Shown here in pieces: positions 54,900 to 62,824 of a DNA stretch of 64,000 bases. Position 1 is the first letter of the stretch, and each line of letters opens with the position of its first letter. The notes beneath the pieces were generated by a model, which made no database searches, had not been told where the DNA came from, and saw only the letters and a program-made list of their open reading frames with translations. A program made the translations under genes and the position numbers. Source of the DNA: Candidatus Bathyarchaeum tardum (GTDB lineage Archaea > Thermoproteota > Bathyarchaeia > Bathyarchaeales > Bathyarchaeaceae); NCBI GenBank assembly GCA_029762755.1, contig JARVGH010000002.1, positions 310,001 to 374,000 of the forward strand, in the 5' to 3' direction.

Positions 54900-55355
54900 T
54901 CATTGAATACCCCATTCTTCCATTAAGTCTTGCACAGCAGCCATAATTTCGTCTTGTGTTGCTCCAGATTCTAGTAACTCTTGCATCTTTTCATTTAGTG
55001 TTGCAACTTGTTTATCGGTTAAATTTTCCATAAAGGGAAAAGTTGAGTTTTGAAACCCATCGTCGGGAGGCATTAAATTTGATCTGCCTTCAGGAATTGT
55101 GCCATTGAATCCGTTTTCAGGAAAAGTAAAATTAAAGTCGCCATCTGGACGAGTAAAATTGAAATCTCCTTCAGGGAACGTGAAGTTTCCTGGAGGGTTT
55201 CCGTTTCGAAAATTGTTAGGGACTTCGGTTTCGATAACATTAGTTTCTGTTTCAGTAGAAAGTTTTTCATTTTGGGTGCCCAAAAGGGCAACACCTAAAA
55301 TGGTGACCAAAGATATGCTGGCTAGTATAACCACGGATTTACGTTTGTCCGTGAT
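54900..55355 (-). CDS. Anchored surface protein with N-glycosylation repeats, apparent AUC start
   Basis: About 151 residues. From codon 55355 it reads (M)TDKRKSVVILASISLVTILGVALLG, a good signal anchor, then repeats of the type GDFNFTxP[ED] with sequons NFT, NGT, NST and NLT, and a helical end LTDKQVATLNEKMQELLESGAT. AGGAGG, part of the preceding permease gene's end, is 5 nt upstream of codon 55355, which is ATC, not ATG. Either a rare start or a base change. Last gene of the ABC operon. Surface role inferred. Confidence 0.6.
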   Translation of the reverse strand: MTDKRKSVVILASISLVTILGVALLGTQNEKLSTETETNVIETEVPNNFRNGNPPGNFTFPEGDFNFTRPDGDFNFTFPENGFNGTIPEGRSNLMPPDDGFQNSTFPFMENLTDKQVATLNEKMQELLESGATQDEIMAAVQDLMEEWGIQ

Positions 55356-55356
55356 T

Positions 55357-56370
55357 TTAACCTCCTGCTCTGATTTCTTGTCGTAAGAACAGCATATATG
55401 ACGCTGCAAAGCATCCGATTAGAAGTACTGATAGTACTGTTACCTGTGGCCAGCTCGATACTGCGCTTTGAGTTGTGTCTAAAGCTTGGAACGGGTTTCC
55501 GCTTTGACCAAATCCACCTTGTGTTACTCCCAGTAAAGATTGAGCGGCTTCTTCGTATAGGTATGTTGGCGAAATTGATTCTATAGCCGATTGAAGATTA
55601 GCATTGTCTTCTTGAGCATTCATGTAGTCTTGCATTTGTGTTATATCAATCGTTGAAGTAAAACCGCCCATGCCTCCAGCAGTCCAGTTCCGTGGCGTAT
55701 CTACGGTTCGGGTCATTGCTTGGAAACCTTCAGGCAATTCAACAGGGACAACTGCGTTGGCTACCATTGAAGCAATAACAGTCATAAGAATTGAAAATAG
55801 CAACCAAGTAGAAATTGATGCGAGAATAGATGTTGTTGTGTTCTTAGTAAGCGTGGAAAACAGAAGACCAACTGCAAGCCAAATAGATAAATAAAGTATT
55901 GAAAGCAACGCGAACGTTCCTATTCGCAAAACTTCGTCAAGTCCGGGACCAAATCCCAACAGAGGAATTGCTACACCAGTTATTATTCCAACAGTGCTTA
56001 TTGTTAACAATGCAAGAGCTGCAACACCTGCAAGAAATTTGCCAGTTATTATGTTATCTCTGAATATTGGTTGAGAAAGAATAACTGAAAGGCTTCCTCT
56101 TGTTCTCTCTCGATTTATAGCATCGAACCCTAGGGCTAATCCAATTATTGGACCAAACAGCACCATCAAGTATATGAAAGAAAAACTGCTATCCATTGAG
56201 CCAGAAAATATGTTTGTAAAACTAACATTTGGGTTATCTCTAATGTAGTCAGCACCAGTGTACGCAGATAAAAGGGATAAAACCACAATTAAAGCGAACA
56301 ACAGAAGGTAACGTCTACTTCCAAGATGGTCTGAAAGCTCTTTTCGACATATAGTAAGTATACTCTTCAT
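55357..56370 (-). CDS. ABC-2 type transporter permease
   Basis: 337 residues with about six membrane segments. ICRKELSDHLGSRRYLLLFALIVVL begins it, and DAINRERTRGSLSVILSQPIFRDNIITGKFLAG is the conserved ABC-2 coupling region. A loop of about 90 residues before the last segment faces outside. It forms an exporter with the next gene upstream. ATG behind GGAGG, 2 nt after the ATPase stop. Confidence 0.9.
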   Translation of the reverse strand: MKSILTICRKELSDHLGSRRYLLLFALIVVLSLLSAYTGADYIRDNPNVSFTNIFSGSMDSSFSFIYLMVLFGPIIGLALGFDAINRERTRGSLSVILSQPIFRDNIITGKFLAGVAALALLTISTVGIITGVAIPLLGFGPGLDEVLRIGTFALLSILYLSIWLAVGLLFSTLTKNTTTSILASISTWLLFSILMTVIASMVANAVVPVELPEGFQAMTRTVDTPRNWTAGGMGGFTSTIDITQMQDYMNAQEDNANLQSAIESISPTYLYEEAAQSLLGVTQGGFGQSGNPFQALDTTQSAVSSWPQVTVLSVLLIGCFAASYMLFLRQEIRAGG

Positions 56371-56372
56371 TT

Positions 56373-57311
56373 TTAGTTATCCTCCTTGTAAAAATCCAGA
56401 AATATTTCCTCTAAACTGAACACTTTTGGTCGCATTATCAAAATTGTTGAACCATGTTTCGTGATAGTTTCTGAAATTTCGCGAGACTTGCCGTTTTCCA
56501 TATTAACAAACAGTTTATGCTTCTGTTGTTCAACGGAAGACACCCCTTCAACATTTTCAAGTTTTCTAATCAGGTCTGAGTCTATTTTTGTTAACTCAAA
56601 CTCGAGACTGCCTGACTTCTTTCCCGCAAAAGAATTAGATAAGTTGCTTATTGTATCAGAAGCCACAAGTTTTCCTTTACGAATAATAAGTACTCGTTGG
56701 CAGATTTGTTGAACTTCATATAATAAGTGAGATGACAAGAAAATAGTAAGACCTTGTTCCTTGTTTAACCGCAAAAGAATATCCCGTAATTCTTTGGTTG
56801 CTTTGGGGTCTAAACCAATAGTTGGTTCATCAAAGAACGCAACTTTAGGATTTTTGATTAGAACCTCTGAAATTCCTAGTCTCTGTTTCATTCCTCTAGA
56901 ATACTTTTCAACTTTTGTGTCTGCCCAATTGGTTAAGTTTACATCTTCTAGCAGTTCATCAATTCGTTTTTCTAGTTTCTCTTTAGGGATTTCATTAAGT
57001 TGACCAATATACCGAAGATTCTGTCTTGCTGTCAGGTCTTCATAATAACCTGATCCTTCGGGCATCATTCCTGCAATCTGTCTTACTTGTTTTGATTGTT
57101 CAACAACATTATAACCCCCTACTTTAGCAGTACCCGAAGTAGGCACCGAAAGACCCATCAGCATAAGAAGGGTTGTAGTTTTTCCGGCTCCATTTGGACC
57201 AAGAAAACCTACAATTTCTCCTTCATTGATAGAAATCTCCAGTTGGTTAACAGCCGTAAACTCGCCATATTGTTTTGTTAATTGATGGGTTTGTATAATG
57301 GGTTCACTCAT
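56373..57311 (-). CDS. ABC transporter ATP-binding protein
   Basis: 312 residues. Walker A GPNGAGKTTT (about 38-47), signature YSRGMKQRLGI, Walker B VAFFDEPTIGLDP and an H-loop SSHLL. A C-terminal extension of about 90 residues is usual for ABC-2 drug/lipid exporters. It follows the surface-protein gene by 5 nt. The exported substrate is not evident. Confidence 0.95.
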   Translation of the reverse strand: MSEPIIQTHQLTKQYGEFTAVNQLEISINEGEIVGFLGPNGAGKTTTLLMLMGLSVPTSGTAKVGGYNVVEQSKQVRQIAGMMPEGSGYYEDLTARQNLRYIGQLNEIPKEKLEKRIDELLEDVNLTNWADTKVEKYSRGMKQRLGISEVLIKNPKVAFFDEPTIGLDPKATKELRDILLRLNKEQGLTIFLSSHLLYEVQQICQRVLIIRKGKLVASDTISNLSNSFAGKKSGSLEFELTKIDSDLIRKLENVEGVSSVEQQKHKLFVNMENGKSREISETITKHGSTILIMRPKVFSLEEIFLDFYKEDN

Positions 57312-57316
57312 TTTTT

Positions 57317-59434
57317 TTACCTTCTTTTAAATTTTTTAAAGACTAAAACAAGTGCTAAAACTAGGACAGCAGCTATTCCAATTCCATAGATTGCCCACGA
57401 ACTGGAAGTATTAACTGTAACGCGAACTTGTGTTTGGTCAGAATTATTTTGGTCACTTACCGCGCCAACAGTGACCATGTAATCTCCTGAAACTGTTCCT
57501 GATGGAGTATCTACAACCACTTCAAAGGTGCAAGATTCTTGCGGCATGAGCATATCCACTTGGGTTGGACTGATTGTGACAGCCCAATCGTCTTCAGCGT
57601 CAAAATCAAGACTAACTCCCGTAACATACGAATAACCTGTGTTTGTGACAGTAGCAGTAAAGGAAACAGAATCTCCACTGGTTGTGCTTTTTAGAAGTGT
57701 AGATAATGACAGATTTAAAGAGTAAGCGCCTACTACTGTAGCAGTTAGTTGTTTTTCACCCAGCAAGGCTCCACTTTCTGACGTAAATTGCACATCAATG
57801 TCGTAAGAGCCAAGGCTCACGGTGCTTGGGGGCGTAACTTGAATAGTGAAGTATTCAGAGCTTCCAGCGTCTATAGAAAGACGGGAAATTTCCACATTTC
57901 CAGATTTGACAACAGCTTTCCAGTTGGAGGGCGCATTAATTGAGAAGAGTAGTAGTCGATTAGTATCGCCCAAGTTTGTTACTGTGATAGAATATTCCAC
58001 GATTGCTCCTGCTTCGACGGTTATATCAGGGAATTTTGTAGAAATTGCAACTGCACTTGCGTCGCCTTCTAAAGTCACTGTTAACGGAAGAGAGCTTATC
58101 TGTTGATTACCAGACTCGGCAACAATCACGACTTCATATGTTTTATCTGAAATTGCAGAACTCAGGGTTTGGACTTGAACCCCAAGCGAAATTGATTCAC
58201 CTGCACCAAGAATTATTTCATTTATTGATTCACCGCTTTGAGTTACAACAGAAGCTGTCCAATTAGCAGGCAACGAACCTACAGATACTGAAAACCTTGT
58301 TTCAACATTGAAAGGATTAGTTAATTGTATGTCAAAAGCAACAGTGTCTCCTGGGACTGCTATTTTTCCTGGAAACCGACAACCCATTATGGACTCAGTT
58401 ACGGTTTCAACATCAAAGGTAAATTCCAATGTGGCAACAGTGTTCCCTTTAGCAACAAGGGTTAGGTCGGCGTCACCAGTATAATCCAAGGGAATGATGA
58501 GTTCTAAATTTAAATTTACACTTGCACCAGAGGACAAAGAAGCTTCGGTTATCTCGCGACCGTTGTCGTTTAAGATTCGACTAGACCAACCGACAGGGGC
58601 AGTTATTGAAAAAACGATTGACTCTGTTGTGTCTCCAACATTTTTGACTGTAAATGGCAACATAAGTTTTTCACCAGAGTTTGCCACCATGCTAAGAATT
58701 GGAGAATGCAAATTCAACGTGGGCAAGGCCGATGAAGGATTTCTGATCTGAACCACAAAAGTAAAAGATGAGTTAACAGGTCCAACTGCGATTACTGAAA
58801 CATTGTATTCATTATCAATAGAAGCAGTTGATGGAACAATAAAGTCCAACTGAAGGGACATGCTCTGTCCAACAGTTAAAGACACTTTTTTGATTTCATA
58901 ACTGTTGGTGCTGATCTTGGAATACCAATCATCGGGATTTGTGGTTAAAAGGTCCACGGTTTGGGTTGAAGAACCAAAATTTTTGATTGTAAATGAAATT
59001 GAGATTTGAGCATCGGGATTAGTTATTACGCTTAATGTTGAGCTGGACAGTTCTATGGCATTATTCAAAACAACAGTGCCCACATTAGTTTCTGAATTTT
59101 GTAAACTAATGGTTTGTTCAGTTTCTGCATACCCATATTTAATAAATTTCAGGGTATATGTTCCAAAATTGATGTTAGTTAGTTCGAAACGCCCATTTGA
59201 TGAGCTTGTACTTGTCGCAATGATTGATGAGCCAGAAAGTAATTGAACTTTAACTAATCCTAAGGGCTCTCCGTTTTCATTTTCAAGAAAACCAGAAATG
59301 TTTGAAGTTGATGCATAAACAGACAAAGAAGGAAAAAGAACAGCAATTACCGAAACAGAACATAAAGCAGTGATTAACAAAAGTTTTGAAGTTACTTTTA
59401 ACATGTTTTTCATTGTTTGCAGTCTTTTGTCCAT
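57317..59434 (-). CDS. Large surface protein with carboxypeptidase-regulatory and NEW3 repeats
   Basis: About 705 residues: signal peptide (LLLITALCSVSVIAVLFPSLSVYA), a carboxypeptidase-regulatory-like domain (ISGFLENENGEPLGLVKVQLL...), then at least five immunoglobulin-like repeats with PxxGWSSRI/NWTASV-type cores, as in NPCBM-associated NEW3 domains, and a C-terminal membrane anchor ending KKFKRR. It faces outside the cell, probably binding glycans or partners of the exporter. ATG 59434 fits GGGGAAAAACC. First gene of the ABC operon. Confidence 0.85.
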   Translation of the reverse strand: MDKRLQTMKNMLKVTSKLLLITALCSVSVIAVLFPSLSVYASTSNISGFLENENGEPLGLVKVQLLSGSSIIATSTSSSNGRFELTNINFGTYTLKFIKYGYAETEQTISLQNSETNVGTVVLNNAIELSSSTLSVITNPDAQISISFTIKNFGSSTQTVDLLTTNPDDWYSKISTNSYEIKKVSLTVGQSMSLQLDFIVPSTASIDNEYNVSVIAVGPVNSSFTFVVQIRNPSSALPTLNLHSPILSMVANSGEKLMLPFTVKNVGDTTESIVFSITAPVGWSSRILNDNGREITEASLSSGASVNLNLELIIPLDYTGDADLTLVAKGNTVATLEFTFDVETVTESIMGCRFPGKIAVPGDTVAFDIQLTNPFNVETRFSVSVGSLPANWTASVVTQSGESINEIILGAGESISLGVQVQTLSSAISDKTYEVVIVAESGNQQISSLPLTVTLEGDASAVAISTKFPDITVEAGAIVEYSITVTNLGDTNRLLLFSINAPSNWKAVVKSGNVEISRLSIDAGSSEYFTIQVTPPSTVSLGSYDIDVQFTSESGALLGEKQLTATVVGAYSLNLSLSTLLKSTTSGDSVSFTATVTNTGYSYVTGVSLDFDAEDDWAVTISPTQVDMLMPQESCTFEVVVDTPSGTVSGDYMVTVGAVSDQNNSDQTQVRVTVNTSSSWAIYGIGIAAVLVLALVLVFKKFKRR

Positions 59435-59674
59435 TTGGTTTTTCCCCAATTTTTTGTATAGCCATGAGTTTTCGTGTAGAAAACTCATGTTTTGAGGTTT
59501 TCAAAAAAATTAGTTAAAAGGCTTTTTCAGAATTATGCCACAATTAATCACAAATTAAATAATTCAAAATAAAAAACGTAAAAAAAGATAGATTATTGTA
59601 GATTTACCAAAAAAATATTTTTTTCGATTTCGGTAAGGTTAATAGGACTTGAAATATAACTATGTTATAGGTGA

Positions 59675-60877
59675 ATGATTTTGCCTCCAACAAAAGTTTT
59701 AGAAAACATTTTTTGGGTCGGAGCCGTGGATTGGAACGTCAGACACTTTCACGGATTTTCATACTCCACCCATCGTGGAACAACATACAACGCATACCTA
59801 ATTATCGACAAAAAAATAGCCCTAGTGGATACAGTATCCCATCCATTTTCAAGAGAAATGATTGAAAAAATCAAAGAAATAATTGACCCATCAAAAATCG
59901 ATTACATTATTGCAAACCATGTTGAATCAGACCATTCAGGGGCAATCAAAGATATCCTCAAACTGGCACCTAATGCAACAATTGTAGGCACTGAAAGCTG
60001 TAAAGCAGGACTTGAAAAGCACTATTTTGGGAACTGGAAATTCCAAACAGTGAAAACAGGTGACACATTGAATTTGGGTGAAAGAACTTTAACGTTTCTT
60101 GAAGCTCGGATGCTTCATTGGCCAGATTCAATGTTCACGTATATAGAAAAAGATGCTTTGTTGTTGTCTAACGACGGGTTTGGTCAACATTTAGCGTCTT
60201 CAAAGCGATTCGATGATGAAGTAGATCAAGACATACTCATGTGGGAAGCTGGAAAATATTATGCAAACATTTTGTGGCTTTACAGTGCATTAGTGTTAAA
60301 AAAGATTGAAGAGGTACAAAAGCTTGGCTTGAAAATTGAAATGATTGCTCCAAGCCATGGAATGATCTGGCGAAAAGACCCAATGAAAATTATTACAGCA
60401 TACCTGAAATGGGCAAAAGGCGAAGCAGACAAAAAAGTAATAATTGTTTATGATACAATGTGGAAAAGCACTGAAAAAATGGCCAAAGCAATTTTAGATG
60501 GAATAGTTAGTGAGGGACTAGAAGCTACACTGTATCGGTTTCCTTGTTCGGACAATGGTGATATTATTGGAGAATTTCTGGAAACCAAAGCAATTCTTGT
60601 TGGCTCATCAACAATCAACAATGGTGTTTTGCCGACAGTATCCCCATTCCTAAGAGAAATGGAAGGACTCAGACCAAAAAACAAGATTGCTGCCGTGTTT
60701 GGCTCATATGGTTGGGGCGGAGGAGCAACTGCTACGATAGAAAAATCATTGAAACTTTCAGGCATGGATTTAGTTGCACCTGCGTTAACGACAAAGTGGG
60801 TTCCAAACAAAGAAGAATTGCAGAAATGTTATGAGTTTGGTCAAGAGTTTGCTAAAAAGGTAAAAGCGTCATCTTAG
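59675..60877 (+). CDS. fprA: Flavodiiron protein (FprA family)
   Basis: 400 residues. The metallo-beta-lactamase diiron domain has HVESDHSGAI (His82, Glu84, Asp86, His87), MLHWPDS, LLSNDGFGQH and SHGMIW; the flavodoxin domain begins near residue 253 (KVIIVYDTMWKSTEKMAKAI) and ends GSYGWGGGATATIE. It reduces O2 (or NO) to water, in archaea using F420H2 or rubredoxin. It gives oxygen protection together with KatG. ATG 59675, or TTG 59681 better spaced from AGGTGA. Confidence 0.95.
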   Translation: MILPPTKVLENIFWVGAVDWNVRHFHGFSYSTHRGTTYNAYLIIDKKIALVDTVSHPFSREMIEKIKEIIDPSKIDYIIANHVESDHSGAIKDILKLAPNATIVGTESCKAGLEKHYFGNWKFQTVKTGDTLNLGERTLTFLEARMLHWPDSMFTYIEKDALLLSNDGFGQHLASSKRFDDEVDQDILMWEAGKYYANILWLYSALVLKKIEEVQKLGLKIEMIAPSHGMIWRKDPMKIITAYLKWAKGEADKKVIIVYDTMWKSTEKMAKAILDGIVSEGLEATLYRFPCSDNGDIIGEFLETKAILVGSSTINNGVLPTVSPFLREMEGLRPKNKIAAVFGSYGWGGGATATIEKSLKLSGMDLVAPALTTKWVPNKEELQKCYEFGQEFAKKVKASS

Positions 60878-61356
60878 ACGTTTTTCTTCTTTTTTCTTTC
60901 TTTTATTATTTTTTTCCACCAGTCAGGAATTTTATAGTCTGCTGTTTTGTTCCAGTGATCAAAAGGTTTTATGTCCAGCACAGGGGTGCCGTTGAAGGCA
61001 TCTAATCCTTGAACTGTAACTACGTTGCCAGTTACGTCTAGCAGTTTGACTCGGGTTAAACCAATCGGGTTAGGTCGCCTAGGTGTGCAGGTTGCAAATA
61101 GTCCAAGTAATGGCATATCGTCTCTTCCACAGGGTCTGGCTTTGAGCTGTTTTCGGTCTTGTTCAGATATTTCATGGAGCCAAAATAACACATTCAAATG
61201 AGAAAAATCTTCGATTCCCTCCAAAGCTTCGGCGTATTCTTCATTAAATACTATCTTTGAAATTACAGGTTTGTCGTTAACTTCTTTGCCAGTAGCATTT
61301 GTTTGGACAAAACCCACTGGTTTTAAACAGATATTACTCAGAGACACCAAATTCAC
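60874..61356 (-). CDS. trmO: tRNA (N6-threonylcarbamoyladenosine37-N6)-methyltransferase TrmO
   Basis: 160 residues of the TsaA/UPF0066 family: EYAEALEGIEDFSHLNVLFWLHE, RPCGRDDMPLLGLFATCTPRRPNPIGLTRVKLL, VQGLDAFNGTPVLDIKPFDHW. It binds SAM in a beta-barrel and methylates t6A37. GTG start 61356. The 3' end overlaps fprA by 4 nt, convergent. C-terminal lysine run. Confidence 0.92.
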   Translation of the reverse strand: MNLVSLSNICLKPVGFVQTNATGKEVNDKPVISKIVFNEEYAEALEGIEDFSHLNVLFWLHEISEQDRKQLKARPCGRDDMPLLGLFATCTPRRPNPIGLTRVKLLDVTGNVVTVQGLDAFNGTPVLDIKPFDHWNKTADYKIPDWWKKIIKERKKKKNV

Positions 61357-61459
61357 ATCCTGTTAACACAAGAAGCAGGGCAACATGAATAGTTTATGAG
61401 CAGAATTTCATAAAAGAATGAAGATATTCGGAGCAAATTGAATTCAAAAGATTTTGCAG

Positions 61460-61657
61460 TTAGTTTTTGAGATTAATGGATATGCAGTCGGTTACTTTCA
61501 CACACAATAAACATTCTTGTGGGATTTTAGTGTTCTTAGGGCGGTTCGCTAAATATCCGTAAGAATGAGAACAGTCAGATGAAATATTTCGTGGTTTTAA
61601 CTGATTTTTTGTTTTTTGACCTTGTTTTTTTGAGCGTTTAAACTGCAAAGCACACAC
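61460..61657 (-). CDS. Small archaeal Cys/His protein (65 aa)
   Basis: The C-terminal half CSHSYGYLANRPKNTKIPQECLLC followed by VTDC has Cys, His and three more cysteines, in a pattern seen in small archaeal proteins of unknown function with a Gly-Tyr-Leu and IPxECL core. The basic N-terminus may be shorter. Metal binding is likely; role unknown. Confidence 0.6.
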   Translation of the reverse strand: MCALQFKRSKKQGQKTKNQLKPRNISSDCSHSYGYLANRPKNTKIPQECLLCVKVTDCISINLKN

Positions 61658-61809
61658 TATCCAATTAAGAGGGTATCTTAAGTCATATTAAATTCATTAT
61701 TACCTGTTGTTACATATATCAAAAAGTGAACTATTGCGCTGATTTTATCAACTGAAGAAAAAACAATGAATCTAGAAAAATGAAAAAGGAATATCATGTA
61801 ATTTCTGAG

Positions 61810-62166
61810 TTATCCACCCGTTTGTAAAAGCAGTATGGCTTTAGCAAGGTCTCCATCGCTTTGCTCAAGGGCTCGTTTGGCGTCTTCTACAGTTTTTCCG
61901 GTTTGGTCTGCGACAAGTTGAGCGTCTTCTTCAGGAATTTCTACTGTTTCTGCTTCGCCTTCTAGGGCACGTTCGGTAACTTGCCCAGTGACTTGAAAGA
62001 TTTTTTGTCCACCCATGTCAATTACAGCAACTTGGGCGTTTTCAACGACGATTTCTTTGGTGCTGGTTTTGAAAATTACTTCTTCTACTTCGGGCATTTC
62101 TCCCATATTCATACCCATTTTTTGCATCATACGTTTTGCATTTCGGGGGTTCATTTTTCGGCGCAT
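61810..62166 (-). CDS. nac: Nascent polypeptide-associated complex protein (NAC)
   Basis: 118 residues: MRRKMNPRNAKRMMQKMGMNMGEMPEVEEVIF at the N-terminus, the NAC barrel (KIFQVTGQVTERAL) and a UBA domain at the end (VADQTGKTVEDAKRALEQSDGDLAKAILLL). It binds chains emerging from the ribosome. The frame is open far upstream, but GAGGGA selects ATG 62166. It lies 43 nt downstream of the PUA gene. Confidence 0.95.
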   Translation of the reverse strand: MRRKMNPRNAKRMMQKMGMNMGEMPEVEEVIFKTSTKEIVVENAQVAVIDMGGQKIFQVTGQVTERALEGEAETVEIPEEDAQLVADQTGKTVEDAKRALEQSDGDLAKAILLLQTGG

Positions 62167-62209
62167 TTTAGTTCCCTCTTTTTCTATCTTATACTCGTAG
62201 TGTGCCTTC

Positions 62210-62683
62210 TTAACTTTTTTCCGCTGTTCCATGCCTAACTTTAACAGCGATTCCTTTGTTGAAAGCCAGCATTTCAGTTCCAGAAAGAACAGCCCGACCA
62301 ACAGCCAAAACTTCACCTTTTTGGCTGATAACAATAACTTCCTCATTAGGTCGGATTTCCGGGTCAGCATCAATTACGTGTTTTGCAAAGGCGCTTCTTC
62401 CGTCAGCAACAAAAGGTTCAGCAAAATCTTCAAGTTTAACCCAGAGCCGCAAAGGACTAACATGGGATACAATGCGTTTGGCTCCAGCAACAGCTAAAAC
62501 GAACATGCCTACAGTAGGTCTGAGGGTAGCAAGTAATTCTTCATTTAGGTAAACGTAACGGATTTTTCCAGTGTTTTTAGAATAGTCAATTTGTACATCA
62601 TCTGGAAAAAGTGTGGAACCCGTGCCTTTTCCAAACTGGAAATCTGCTACAGTTCGTATCTTCTGAAGTGCCATTTCATCCAT
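62210..62683 (-). CDS. PUA-domain protein
   Basis: 157 residues: RTVADFQFGKGTGSTLFPDDVQIDYSKNTGKIRYVY, then the PUA barrel FVADGRSAFAKHVIDADPEIRPNEEVIVISQKGEVLAVGRAVLS. It binds RNA, probably tRNA or rRNA; no catalytic domain. In archaea this gene often precedes nac, as here. ATG 62683. Confidence 0.85.
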   Translation of the reverse strand: MDEMALQKIRTVADFQFGKGTGSTLFPDDVQIDYSKNTGKIRYVYLNEELLATLRPTVGMFVLAVAGAKRIVSHVSPLRLWVKLEDFAEPFVADGRSAFAKHVIDADPEIRPNEEVIVISQKGEVLAVGRAVLSGTEMLAFNKGIAVKVRHGTAEKS

Positions 62684-62824
62684 GTTTCTTCACTTAAGTA
62701 GTCAGTATCACTAAATAAAGCATTAAATCTTTATGCTATAAAGTAAACAGGCTTAAAGTTAAAAACGAAAAACTTAAAGTTTGTTTTTTGAACGTATAAG
62801 AAACAATTCAGGCGGAAAAATCAG

